A DNA stretch of 64,000 nucleotides from Pseudomonas sp. CFBP13508 (GTDB taxonomy: Bacteria; Pseudomonadota; Gammaproteobacteria; Pseudomonadales; Pseudomonadaceae): the NCBI RefSeq assembly GCF_005233515.1, contig NZ_QFZZ01000004.1:594197-658196 (forward strand), given 5' to 3'. Positions 53,801-58,551 of this stretch are shown piece after piece (the first letter of the stretch is position 1; each line of letters starts with the position of its first letter). The translations under genes were made by a program, and so were the position numbers. Under the pieces are notes generated by a model that was given only the letters and a program-made list of their open reading frames with translations, had not been told where the DNA came from and did no database searches.

Positions 53801-55176
53801 AAAAGGGCCTGAAGGAAGGAAGCCCTACACACGCCGCCTTGCATGCCATTCTTGGCTGCGCCGGTGCGGCGGCCAGTAATCAGTCCTGCTCGGCAGGTGC
53901 TTTGGGCGGTTCAGCAGCTAGCGTGCTGGCTGGATTGTTCGCCGATTCCGATCCAAATGAAACGGCGATAGAGCGCGAAGCCAAACGCAATATCATCACC
54001 AGCCTGGTGACCGGTATTGCGGCCATGAGTAATCCGAATGGCGCCGCCACAGCGAACAACGCAGCTACGGCGAATATCGACAACAACTGGCTGGCGACGC
54101 AGCAATACGTTCAGGCCATGAAAGAAATCGATGCCGAGCCCAATGTCCTGAAAAAATTGGCAATTGCGGCCAAGTGGCAAATTCAGTCTTCGCGGCAGGA
54201 TTTACTGACCGGGTCTGGTGTACTCAAAGGTTTTACCGATGGTATGGCCGGGGCGGGGCTAGGAACCTTGGATAGCGCCGTCATGTTGATGAGGGATCCT
54301 GTACAGAGTTGGGACGCTGTCGTGGAGTTCGCTGGATCTGCTGAGGCTCAGGCGCTGCTGGGGGAGGCTATTGGTGCTGCGTTCAAATCGCAAATTGACC
54401 AGATCGGAAAAGCACTTGTCGAAGGCGGTGATGCGAACGCAGAAAACCTCGGCAGGCAAATGGGGCAAGCGGTGGCGCTGGTTGTGCAACTGCTGGCTGG
54501 CGGAGGGAGCAGTTCAGCAAATAGCGCGTTGACCCTTTCCCGGATGGGTATTGATGTCTCGGTCAACACTGTCAAAAAGATCGGGGCATCGTTTGATCTG
54601 GACACCGTCAAAACCCAGATCAGCAAGCTACCGGGTGCAGTGCGGGATACTGATGTACCGGTGGTGGATCCGGTTAAGCCACCCAAAACGGGTGGGGGGC
54701 TGGCGGGTAATGGCGAGGGCTTGTTTTCCAACGTCAATCGCACGCCCTATTCACCAAAAGGCGAAACGATCGGGCAGGCATTTGATTTTTCATGTGTTGC
54801 AGCAAGTTGTAAAATGGCCGCAAACTTGGTGGACACACCTGAGGCCTATATCAGACAAGCAATATTGATGGAGGCAGACGGCGCATTTCTTTCAAATGTT
54901 CCTAACGGATTGAAGGATCTGGGCTTCACCGGGACGGCTACGTATTCAAGTGATTTAACAGTGAAGACAATTACAAGTGCTACAAAAAGTGGTGCCGCTG
55001 TGATCGTAAATGTGCGAACCGAGCTGGGGGGGCTTCATGCAATTGTTGTGGACTCTGTGGAGAATGGAATGGCTGGTATTCGCGATCCCTGGCCATTAGG
55101 CGTCGGGTCAACATACTCAGTGCCCGCAAACGCATTGGAAGGGATTCTGAACGGTGGTGTAATCGTTCATCCATAG
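41830..55176 (+). CDS. cdiA: CdiA-like contact-dependent inhibition exoprotein with C39/papain-like protease toxin tip
   Basis: A 4,448-residue two-partner-secreted filament. An extended signal peptide (1-48) ends PLWAQA. The TPS domain follows (GNPNL and NPYGITCNGCGF near 120-180). FHA-1 repeats with LDN..G motifs run from about 300 to 2200. A unique segment (about 2275-2485) fits the receptor-binding position. FHA-2 runs about 2820-3725, then a pretoxin region. The last 130 residues are a peptidase domain: Gln4316, Cys4322 (QAFDFSCVAAS), His4403 (GGLHAIVV) and Asp4419 (GIRDPW). Gln lies six before Cys, as in C39 peptidases. MDVRQY at 41830 is the start (AGGA upstream). The 3' end is A/T richer than the body. 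No cdiB is nearby. Confidence 0.88.
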   Translation: MDVRQYAFLARQPSAATAKREQFLGMPKRGLAFLLANVMFWQPLWAQADGIVVANPNTTLDRAGNGVPIVNIATPNASGLSHNQFHDYNVGAQGVILNNGATQTSNTQLGGHVIGNPNLKNRGSAQAILNEVISGNPSQLRGYTEVAGQSARVIVANPYGITCNGCGFINAPRVTLTTGKPVLENGRLDRFQVDQGSVAIEGAGINATNIDRFEIITRSAKINAQIQAQNLTIVAGRNDVNADTLNATARADDGSAKPQLAIDSSALGGMYAGAIKLVGTEAGVGVKLDGKLIASGGDIQLDANGQLSLADTSATGAVNVKAASLEAQGPVYAGTSLNVQTQGNLTNRQTLAARDSVVLSAGGQLTNAGAIEAGVNADGGRNSNGDLSLRAQNLNNSGKSLSASRNLTVNAAQTLNNQNGLLIGQTTSITAGTLDNRNAGKVLGNNSLTLTANQVLNNQGTLTSNGRLTGNIGQLINSNGELGSQSDVVLTVTSLDNVAGLITAGRLLDITALGAINNRTGRIGAKQAVAIKAQQLDNSQQGQLTSEGTLTTRISDQLNNQNKGLILANGVMDVQATRLDNRAGKISGLDTLTVSSATTDNRAGVLRADKAMTVLIDNLDNREKGRAESKAALTFEGSTLNNSNGGLLTSTGLLNLKARDVTNDAGRISGKGDIDASIDNLTQQTGELVAEGNLKLTGKTLNSRQDSLVGSLKTLTVNVDQIDNRASTLSSQLDLHINGARLDNSEGGKVLSDTTLGLKVAQIINATNGLIFSKGAATLSGIGLSNVGGRIVSQNTLNLTLDNALDNQQGLISSEGQMTLNLGSLDNRLGKLSSLEAMALTSVAGVQNQGGLIASQKGLTFTSGSLDNSDNGILSAKDDSTLNTGEFKNRQGGSLATDGTLLLTTAHLDNSGGIIGSQKTLQASVTSLQQDGGELFSNGDLTLDLNNGLLDNQRGNIHTPGQLLLKNLKDVNNSAGEISAAKAWNLNAQSLNNDGGKLLSNEKLTLVIDRALSNVKGLIASAGLRARSASLDNSGGEIRGRGTVDFTVTDLFDNQAGVVIADEGLTLTAARLDNRREGLVGSTQTLQLVVDRVDNRSGELSSKAGVSLIGAWLDNSDSGYMLAGGNLALTVNQVINRNNGVLSGATGLTLVGKSLENSARLATQQDLAITLSGELNNAQGSLFSEGALAIDAQSLNNDGGTLSSAKALSVDTRGAVSNRGGQLLTDAALTLTSSALDNQQKGVISSKSNLHITTGELNNSQASIYAADQLELSAGKVTNTAGSLGAGNALTADIQGLDQQGGKLFSSHASVSVDLHGGALNNQGGVINAPGQLLLKNLAEVNNRGGEISSEQAFELIAKSLDNSGGQVLSNQKLSLTLDKALTSIKGTIAAAALQVRAASLDNSDGGVLLSDSDISVTVDGLLDNHNKGSIRAAQQLTLNSTGLNNEEGTLVGAAGLAIDLGATAQDLNNQGGVISSKGALSIAHLRDLNNQDGVINSKGVLSIATLRDLNNQKGEVSSVNSFSLSANSLDNRGGNLISNQQLTSTAAELKNQGGLVSGWTGVSLAGGTIDNSLGGAISSQLGNVSIDLSGALINHSQGGVGSKGELFIKASSLNNSAGTLTSDGKQTLTVLGGELNNASGGLIKSADALDIRAASLNNASGNLNAKNALTFTGGALNNSGGSLVGDDRVTLDLLGALTNVNGALGSTGPLVLTRSTSIDNRGGQMISQSLLSLLTSGDLNNSQRGTIAGSGQLNLTAGGLLRNDGDGLISSGAADAILTAAALNNAGGAVQSMTALTVNTGNGAIDNQGGKIIAQNGDLNLTAASLDSRGGVLSSLKGLLQTRLTGVLRNGQSGKIEGSRLDLRALGGIYSDGGRIAANSGDILLNAGGNALDNSGGGIYARGQVNVIAGSMNNTAGQVSGSLIDFGLGGNLANNSGLIESASTLAIRAANLNNQSGKLRALGGSGKTDFQIGSQFDNRNGLVETANTDFTLAAPSLLNAGGTVTHVGLGEFGISTANVMNAGGSLVTRGGLTLNADSWTNSSVIQAGRLTVNVGNFVQTASGQLLASNQLVGRGGNWTNEGLIASDGGLDIQVSGTYGGNGRVSSVGDLGLLASRIDLSSVASITGASTATVTSRGTLSNLGRLTSADSLTVNTASLVNNGTLGSAGNLRITSDSLLNENGLIFSGRDMNLRVGSLTNRYADIYGMGNISIARDDSNGWSSSINNISATIESVGDLSLSADHIENRKDVFEVAAGGGLVSGTIGVRCTTCTSFSGINFESRLPSHLVWVEKYHSTIVRDSASGTLTAGRDLTGNGREFINNASVVSAGRNLTFNIQNFTNQGATVGDYTVTRWIDAPRASRGADFWQEVLNYNAANDPDYDSGQTGVVNGKNGMVPNIHTWDMNGIESLTRIGGRQGGREAIRYLLFGSIAIEYDWGNLRYAAPGYDAGVRAEAPDIIKSATPFNTFTTESSPTANANAVVQAGGTVYINATNKLDNGVVRNGNASVGGASRLGSTQLAGQVTPTVIRINAQLPPDLAQQQVNPLALPGFTLPSGDNGLFRLSKKDGSEPAMVAAEAWKISSISAAPSTHAGGMPVRHATEFKIDDNALVSVKNRELALADRQSLNLNDKTAMISVNAAESGGLVRVSAPDRGNVSFDVPRVQGLPDTSVRSNPHKYLIETNPVLTDLKKFESSDYLLQKLGYDPDTSAKRLGDGLFEQRLVQQAVVARTGQRFIDGQTSDEAMFKYLMNNAIASKDQLNLSMGVTLTAQQVAALTHDIVWLEEHEVNGEKVLVPVLYLAQANNRLAPNGALIQGGDVTLIAGGNLDNAGTLRASNNLWAEAGNDLTNSGLIEAGERLTLKAGNDIINKSGGIISGKNVSLTATNGSVINQRDVNSVDVSRGGNVFHRDYLDNAARIEAANDLTIKAGLDINNIGGVLKSGQDMTLDADRDVNITSVQNRSTNARGSSFLNQSITQHGAEVTSGRDLSISADRDVAIVASRLDAKRDISLSAGNDLLVTSAANESEFSARSKRKQVESINVSQQSSVISSGRDIAASAGNDLNLIASRISASNEAYLFAGDDVNIATAEDVDYDYYSKTKKGSFGKKKSTMSGSETVLSVSSTVEAGSKLVVSAGQDVNLTGAKLSSDGTLLASAGRDINLLAAQDSYSQASASSKKSWNKSKSSSSEQTQTRLNSTELSAKDIELKSNHDINLQAAALRAENEVKLTAANDVLIGTAEETLTSSQSKGSSKTGMTVTGWLSNTQKTQRSQQSSTQSIGSDISAGSIQINSGRDSVVEGSTLVADKNIGIDAGRNLEITSAENYASSSSKSGSKKVGEVGSWWQGATGIVKTKETSDNTSTRQSGSQIASLGGNISLSAGDHYTQSASQLVTPQGDIDIKAKHVDIEAGFDTLNSNKTASTSRTAIGGTVNIPLVDALRGIQQMGEAAQKTSDDRMVALAAVNAAMSANQAMDAGQAMMQNPVGGIKVSVNLSNSQSKMNSSQSGRNVVASDVVAGGKVNIVATGAGADSDINVVGSRIEGGGDVSLKADGEINLLSAQNTAHQQSANSNSGWSAGIGFGFGESNGITFELAANVGRGSSDGDDVTHTNTSIKSGQTLSLESGGDTNIKGAVATGETVKVKVGGDLNVESQQDTSTYTSKQMSANVGVSICVPPFCYGTSSVSGGIAAQHMQSEYASVSEQSGIKAGDGGFQVEVKGNTDLVGAVIASTDKAVADGKNTLSTGTLTSSDIKNKADYDASSINLSGGYGGDIGRDKNGNASATANRGGPVVASKDGVSATTPVVLFASDSSSSTTRSGISGAAVTITNGAKQQELTGQTAEQATAAINQDVSSDRDGSNKLKPIFNAEEIDANFEIVGKFVQNVSQFVEDRAREIDNKKKQADLELAASLNPNLSETAQLAHHENYIQLQQQIKEIGDNWGAGGTYRQIATALVAGISGNVSGSSAQFAQNMVVNYVQQQGSSYIGDLVKKGLKEGSPTHAALHAILGCAGAAASNQSCSAGALGGSAASVLAGLFADSDPNETAIEREAKRNIITSLVTGIAAMSNPNGAATANNAATANIDNNWLATQQYVQAMKEIDAEPNVLKKLAIAAKWQIQSSRQDLLTGSGVLKGFTDGMAGAGLGTLDSAVMLMRDPVQSWDAVVEFAGSAEAQALLGEAIGAAFKSQIDQIGKALVEGGDANAENLGRQMGQAVALVVQLLAGGGSSSANSALTLSRMGIDVSVNTVKKIGASFDLDTVKTQISKLPGAVRDTDVPVVDPVKPPKTGGGLAGNGEGLFSNVNRTPYSPKGETIGQAFDFSCVAASCKMAANLVDTPEAYIRQAILMEADGAFLSNVPNGLKDLGFTGTATYSSDLTVKTITSATKSGAAVIVNVRTELGGLHAIVVDSVENGMAGIRDPWPLGVGSTYSVPANALEGILNGGVIVHP
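46228..46353 (+). repeat. 21-codon tandem duplication inside cdiA
   Basis: Two adjacent 63-base units (46228-46290 and 46291-46353) encode DLNNQGGVISSKGALSIAHLR and a close copy, and a third partial copy follows. They are more alike than neighbouring FHA repeats, so the duplication is recent. Confidence 0.75.
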
Positions 55177-55189
55177 GTAAATAAGTATC

Positions 55190-55645
55190 ATGCAGAAGAA
55201 ATGTGATTTGTACTTGTGTGAGGCGGTCGATGCATCGCAGCTTAACGTTATTCGATTGTTTGATAAGGCGTTTGTTTGCGAGAACGGAACGAAACTTTCG
55301 GGTTACCTATCCATTAGTGTCAATAGAGTTAAGCTGGTGGCAGTAGTCTCCGATTTCCGTCGGCGCCAGATACCGTGCTTCAGCGTGCCGGTTGAGTACC
55401 GGGAGGCCCGGATTTCATTTGAGGCTGCGTTGCAAATAGCGCAAGCACATGCGATGGAACAGGGGCTGGTCGGTGCGGAAAATCCAACGCCATATCCTCC
55501 GTTGTTCTGGTCATTTGTATTGGTTTCCAAGGGGGCTACGGAGAAAAAGACTGGTGGAGTCATCATGGTCGATCGCCTGGATGGCCACATATGGGGGCTC
55601 GAGGAATACGAGGAGTATATGTATGACTACAATAATTTATTCTAA
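55190..55645 (+). CDS. cdiI: Candidate immunity protein for the CdiA peptidase tip
   Basis: A 151-residue soluble protein starting 13 bases after cdiA. It has no signal peptide or membrane helix. Recognisable stretches are FVCENGTKLSGYLSISVNRVKL, PVEYREARISFEAALQIAQAH and an acidic C-terminus (LEEYEEYMYDYNN). I know no family for it. Position, A/T-rich composition shared with the toxin end, and small acidic character argue for the cognate immunity. It would sit in the cytoplasm and block the Cys4322 peptidase. The ribosome site is poor (AGG twelve bases upstream), so it may be coupled to cdiA translation. Confidence 0.68.
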   Translation: MQKKCDLYLCEAVDASQLNVIRLFDKAFVCENGTKLSGYLSISVNRVKLVAVVSDFRRRQIPCFSVPVEYREARISFEAALQIAQAHAMEQGLVGAENPTPYPPLFWSFVLVSKGATEKKTGGVIMVDRLDGHIWGLEEYEEYMYDYNNLF

Positions 55646-55731
55646 AAAATGTCAGAGCAGAAGAGGGGGGTAGGTTGATTAAATAAACTACTCTTTCCTT
55701 TTTGGCTTTAAAATTTGATCGAGCCTTACGG

Positions 55732-55760
55732 TGATCTCTCAAACGTTCGCGGAGAGATCA
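55732..55760. repeat. Perfect 9-bp inverted repeat after the immunity gene
   Basis: TGATCTCTC and GAGAGATCA are inverted with an eleven-base loop. A second small palindrome follows (ATCCTGT and ACAGGAT, 55772-55788). There is no T run, so a terminator is doubtful. The gap 55646-55861 also holds a copy of the batD end and an inverted-repeat element. Confidence 0.5.
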
Positions 55761-55804
55761 TGCATTCATTGATCCTGTTCCACAGGATTTCAACAGTAAA
55801 AGTT

Positions 55805-55829
55805 ACTTCGGATAAAGCGGCGGTAACCC
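55805..55829. repeat. Detached copy of the batD 3' end
   Basis: These 25 bases match 56922-56946, the last codons of batD, in 23 positions; the first 19 (ACTTCGGATAAAGCGGCGG) are identical and in the same orientation. Read on the minus strand it would encode LPPLYPK and a TAA. The two copies bracket the orphan toxin module. Confidence 0.8.
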
Positions 55830-55840
55830 GCAAGCATAAT

Positions 55841-55886
55841 GGGACAGACCACGTTTAGAAAGTGCTCCGAAAACGTAGTCTGTCCC
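55841..55886. mobile_element. Small inverted-repeat element (REP/MITE-like)
   Basis: GGGACAGACCACGTTT and AAACGTAGTCTGTCCC are 16-base arms with one mismatch, around a 14-base loop. It sits exactly where the orphan toxin frame becomes open and carries an in-frame stop (TAG at 55856). Similar GGGACAGACCACGTTT words occur as dispersed repeats in pseudomonads, to my recollection. Confidence 0.6.
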
Positions 55887-56464
55887 CGTTTTACCCTGTG
55901 GTCGATACTGACGTTCTTCATCCTGTCAGCGCCGGCGGATATACCATTGAGCCTTCCTCGCCAAGCAGCACAGGGGGAAGCACAATTGAAAACGGGGAAG
56001 GGTGGAGCACTACGTCCCCAGCCGTAAATCCAGGCCCATCGCCAGGCAATATGTACAGCACGCCTGGAACGATAACGACGGAGTCAGGTGCCATACCTGA
56101 CGCAAACGAGGTTCGGGCCGGGGAGGATCTGTCTCGTCTGGGTTATGATGTTACGTTCCTCGCAACCGCGTCATCCCAAGGAATTCAGGGGCAACGTACT
56201 GCTGATTTGATGATCGAAGGACTAGGCCCGATTGACGTGTATACCCCACAAAATCTTAATCCTTCAAACATCCTGAAAAATATCGAAAAGAAAGCGAGTC
56301 AGGCCAGTGGTGTGATTGTTCAGGCAGATATTTCCGTAGCGGATATGTCTTCGATAGCGGGTCGTATGTGGGGTAAGTCGAACGCTCAGAACATCAAGAC
56401 GATATTTTTCCAGAAAGCCGATGGCTCTGTTGTTCGCTTTAACCGACCTCAAGGAGGTAGATAG
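55862..56464 (+). pseudogene. Orphan CdiA C-terminal nuclease module (5'-truncated)
   Basis: An open frame of 200 codons with only a GTG, no ribosome site and a stop just before it. The first 60 codons are Ser/Thr/Pro/Gly-rich linker (GGYTIEPSSPSSTGGSTIE) like the join before CDI toxin tips. The last 120 look like the CdiA_C tRNase fold: DANEVRAGEDLSRLGYDVTF, then TADLMIEGLGPIDVYTP, then NILKNIEKKASQASGVIVQ, with the Asp, DVY and Lys of a PD-(D/E)xK-like site. It is best read as a displaced toxin tip, silent unless recombined onto cdiA. Confidence 0.7.
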
Positions 56465-56466
56465 TC

Positions 56467-56733
56467 ATGTCGAAATTCGCTTGTATCTGCGGTCATGTGA
56501 TTAACCTGTCCCATGGTACTTCTGAATCCGAGTATTCTCTGGTTCCAGAGACTACGATAGATGCTACAGGTGGCATCCTTTCAACTCGTGGACTCTCCGA
56601 GGAAGGATTTTATGACGCGATAAATGATGGGGCTTCTACTGTATATCGCTGCTCGAAATGTGGTCGATTACATTTAGATGAGGGCGGTGGAGTTTTCTCT
56701 TCATACGTTAAAGAGGAAAGTGTTCAGCGGTAG
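56467..56733 (+). CDS. Orphan immunity-type protein with zinc-ribbon cysteines
   Basis: An 88-residue protein directly after the orphan toxin module, with a strong AGGAGG (56452-56457) nine bases before the ATG. CICGH near the start and CSKCGRLH near residue 65 give four cysteines that could hold zinc. This pattern is seen in small immunity proteins that follow CDI or polymorphic toxin tips. Unlike the toxin in front, the gene looks intact and translatable, so it may still protect against sister strains carrying that toxin. The family name is not known to me. Confidence 0.65.
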   Translation: MSKFACICGHVINLSHGTSESEYSLVPETTIDATGGILSTRGLSEEGFYDAINDGASTVYRCSKCGRLHLDEGGGVFSSYVKEESVQR

Positions 56734-56844
56734 GCGTTGATGGAACAGCTGACGGCTCATCGCGGGGAATTGGATAGCTATCGATTATTTGGGGGGCTGG
56801 AGACTGATGAGGTTTCAGTTGTGACGTTTAATCGATAGCAGAAT

Positions 56845-56913
56845 CAAAAGATCGCAGCCTTCGGCAGCTCCTACAGGGATTAAATGTACGAGCTGCCGAA
56901 GGCTGCGATCTTG
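56845..56913. repeat. REP pair (GATCGCAGCCTTCGGCAGCTCC class), inverted
   Basis: Facing arms GATCGCAGCCTTCGGCAGCT and AGCTGCCGAAGGCTGCGATC with a loop of about 20 bases, just before the batD stop codon. The 110 bases between it and the orphan immunity gene carry no clear feature. Confidence 0.82.
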
Positions 56914-56919
56914 TGCTTT

Positions 56920-58551
56920 TCACTTCGGATAAAGCGGCGGCAATCCACTCTCACTCACCGGATCCTGCACGCGCTCGGCGGCGGGAATAGTTCGAATCGC
57001 CCGCCACAAATCCTCACCCTGCCAATGCTGCCCGGTCTCGCTGTACAGCGCGCCGTTCAGCCCGTCCAGCGCGTCCGACAACGGTACAAACCGCGCGGCC
57101 ATGTCTGCCAGTGTCTCCGGCTGCTGCCGCGCCCAGGCGTCCAGTGCCTGGCGGGTGGCGTGGGGGTCGTTGGCCTGGCTGGCGCGTTTGATGTCGTCGA
57201 GCAGGGTGCGTGGGCTCGGGCCGGTCTGGGCGGCGCGGTGGATTGCCGGTTGCCAGCGGGCGCGCCACCAGAGGCCGAAGCCGAGCAGGGTGGTGCAGGC
57301 GAGGATCAGGGTGCTGAGTTTCCACCACCACAGGGTGTCGTTGTCGGGCGTACTCGGTTGCAGGGTGCCGGCCGGGGTGTCGATTTGCAGGCTGGGGTTG
57401 TTCGCCACTTGCAGGGTGCGCGCGGGCAGGCTGCTGTGTTCGAGGTGGTCTTCGAAGGTGTTCCACCAGACCACGTCGACGGTTGGCAGGTCGATCGCGC
57501 CGCTGCGGCTTGGCACCAGGGCTTCGCGTTCTTCGCGGCTGCCGATGATGCCGCGGTCGCTGCTCTGGTTGCTCAGCACCGGTTGGTCGGGGTAGCGGCG
57601 CAGGCCGTTGACGTCGGTGGCGGGCAGGGCTGGCAGTTGCGAGCTGGCGAGGCCTTCGACTTTCAGGGTCAGGCTGCGGGTCAGGGAATCGCCGACCTGG
57701 GTGTGGTCCGGTTCCGGGCTCCAGCTTTCGCTGAGGCTGAGGTTGCGCGCCGGCAACCATGGCGCATCGACCGGGTAGGTCAGCGGTTTCGGTTTGACCG
57801 TCAGCGGAATCGACGCCGAGCTCACGCGCATCAGTTTGCCGGGTTTCGGCCCCGAGGCGTCTGCCGATGGCGCGGTATCGACCAGCGTGGCGCTGAACGT
57901 CTGCGGGGCGATCGTCAGCAGGCCGCTGTGTTGCGGATAGATCGCGTAGCGCATTTCGATCACGCCGTGGCGCAGGCCATTGATGTCTTTTTCGTAGGTG
58001 CGCGTGTCACCAAGTTGTTCGATGCGCGCATCGGCGATTTGCAGCGGGCTCAGGCTGCTGTCGTCGTATAGCGAAACCGAGTGATAAATGCGCAGGGTCA
58101 GTATGGCCTGGGCCTGCACGTAAACGCTGGTCTGATCGAGGCTGGCTTCGATAAACACCGGATCAAGGCTGTTGTTGTCTTCGCGGTTGTCGCTGGCGAT
58201 CACCTGCACGGTGATCGGCTGGCTCTGCGCTTCGCCCAGTTGCAGCGGCGGAATCACTACGCTGCCGTTTTCTTTCGGCAGCAGGGTGATGATCCAGCGT
58301 GTGGTCGCGCGGTTGTCGCCGTTGAGGGTGTTGAGCTGGTTGACCTGGCGCGTGCCGCGCACTTCGAACAGCGCTTCCAGCGCCGACAGATCGGGCTTGC
58401 CGAACTGGGTGACGTCGTCAGTTTCGAGGGTGAGCTCGACCGTCTCGCCGGAGTTCAGGCGACTGCGATCCACGCTGGCGGTCAGCTCGGCCGCCTGAGC
58501 GGTGGCCGTGCAGATCAGCAGGGGCAGCAAGAGAGCGGTGAAGCGGGTCAT
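56920..58551 (-). CDS. batD: BatD-like protein
   Basis: A 543-residue envelope protein with a signal peptide (1-21, ending ATAQA). The family start ELTASVDRSRLNSGETVELTLE follows, and then immunoglobulin-like beta domains. One membrane helix lies near 415-432 (WKLSTLILACTTLLGFGLWW), with a cytoplasmic tail ending GLPPLYPK. The ATG at 58551 overlaps the batB/C stop by four bases; the frame beyond it is not used. It is the last gene of the Bat operon. Bat proteins work with MoxR and VWA proteins in envelope stress tolerance or membrane-complex assembly; the exact task is not known. Confidence 0.88.
   Translation of the reverse strand: MTRFTALLLPLLICTATAQAAELTASVDRSRLNSGETVELTLETDDVTQFGKPDLSALEALFEVRGTRQVNQLNTLNGDNRATTRWIITLLPKENGSVVIPPLQLGEAQSQPITVQVIASDNREDNNSLDPVFIEASLDQTSVYVQAQAILTLRIYHSVSLYDDSSLSPLQIADARIEQLGDTRTYEKDINGLRHGVIEMRYAIYPQHSGLLTIAPQTFSATLVDTAPSADASGPKPGKLMRVSSASIPLTVKPKPLTYPVDAPWLPARNLSLSESWSPEPDHTQVGDSLTRSLTLKVEGLASSQLPALPATDVNGLRRYPDQPVLSNQSSDRGIIGSREEREALVPSRSGAIDLPTVDVVWWNTFEDHLEHSSLPARTLQVANNPSLQIDTPAGTLQPSTPDNDTLWWWKLSTLILACTTLLGFGLWWRARWQPAIHRAAQTGPSPRTLLDDIKRASQANDPHATRQALDAWARQQPETLADMAARFVPLSDALDGLNGALYSETGQHWQGEDLWRAIRTIPAAERVQDPVSESGLPPLYPK

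Noticed and set aside
55732..55760. Terminator after cdiI
   Set aside because: The hairpin is perfect but no T run follows, so intrinsic termination is doubtful. It is kept as a repeat.
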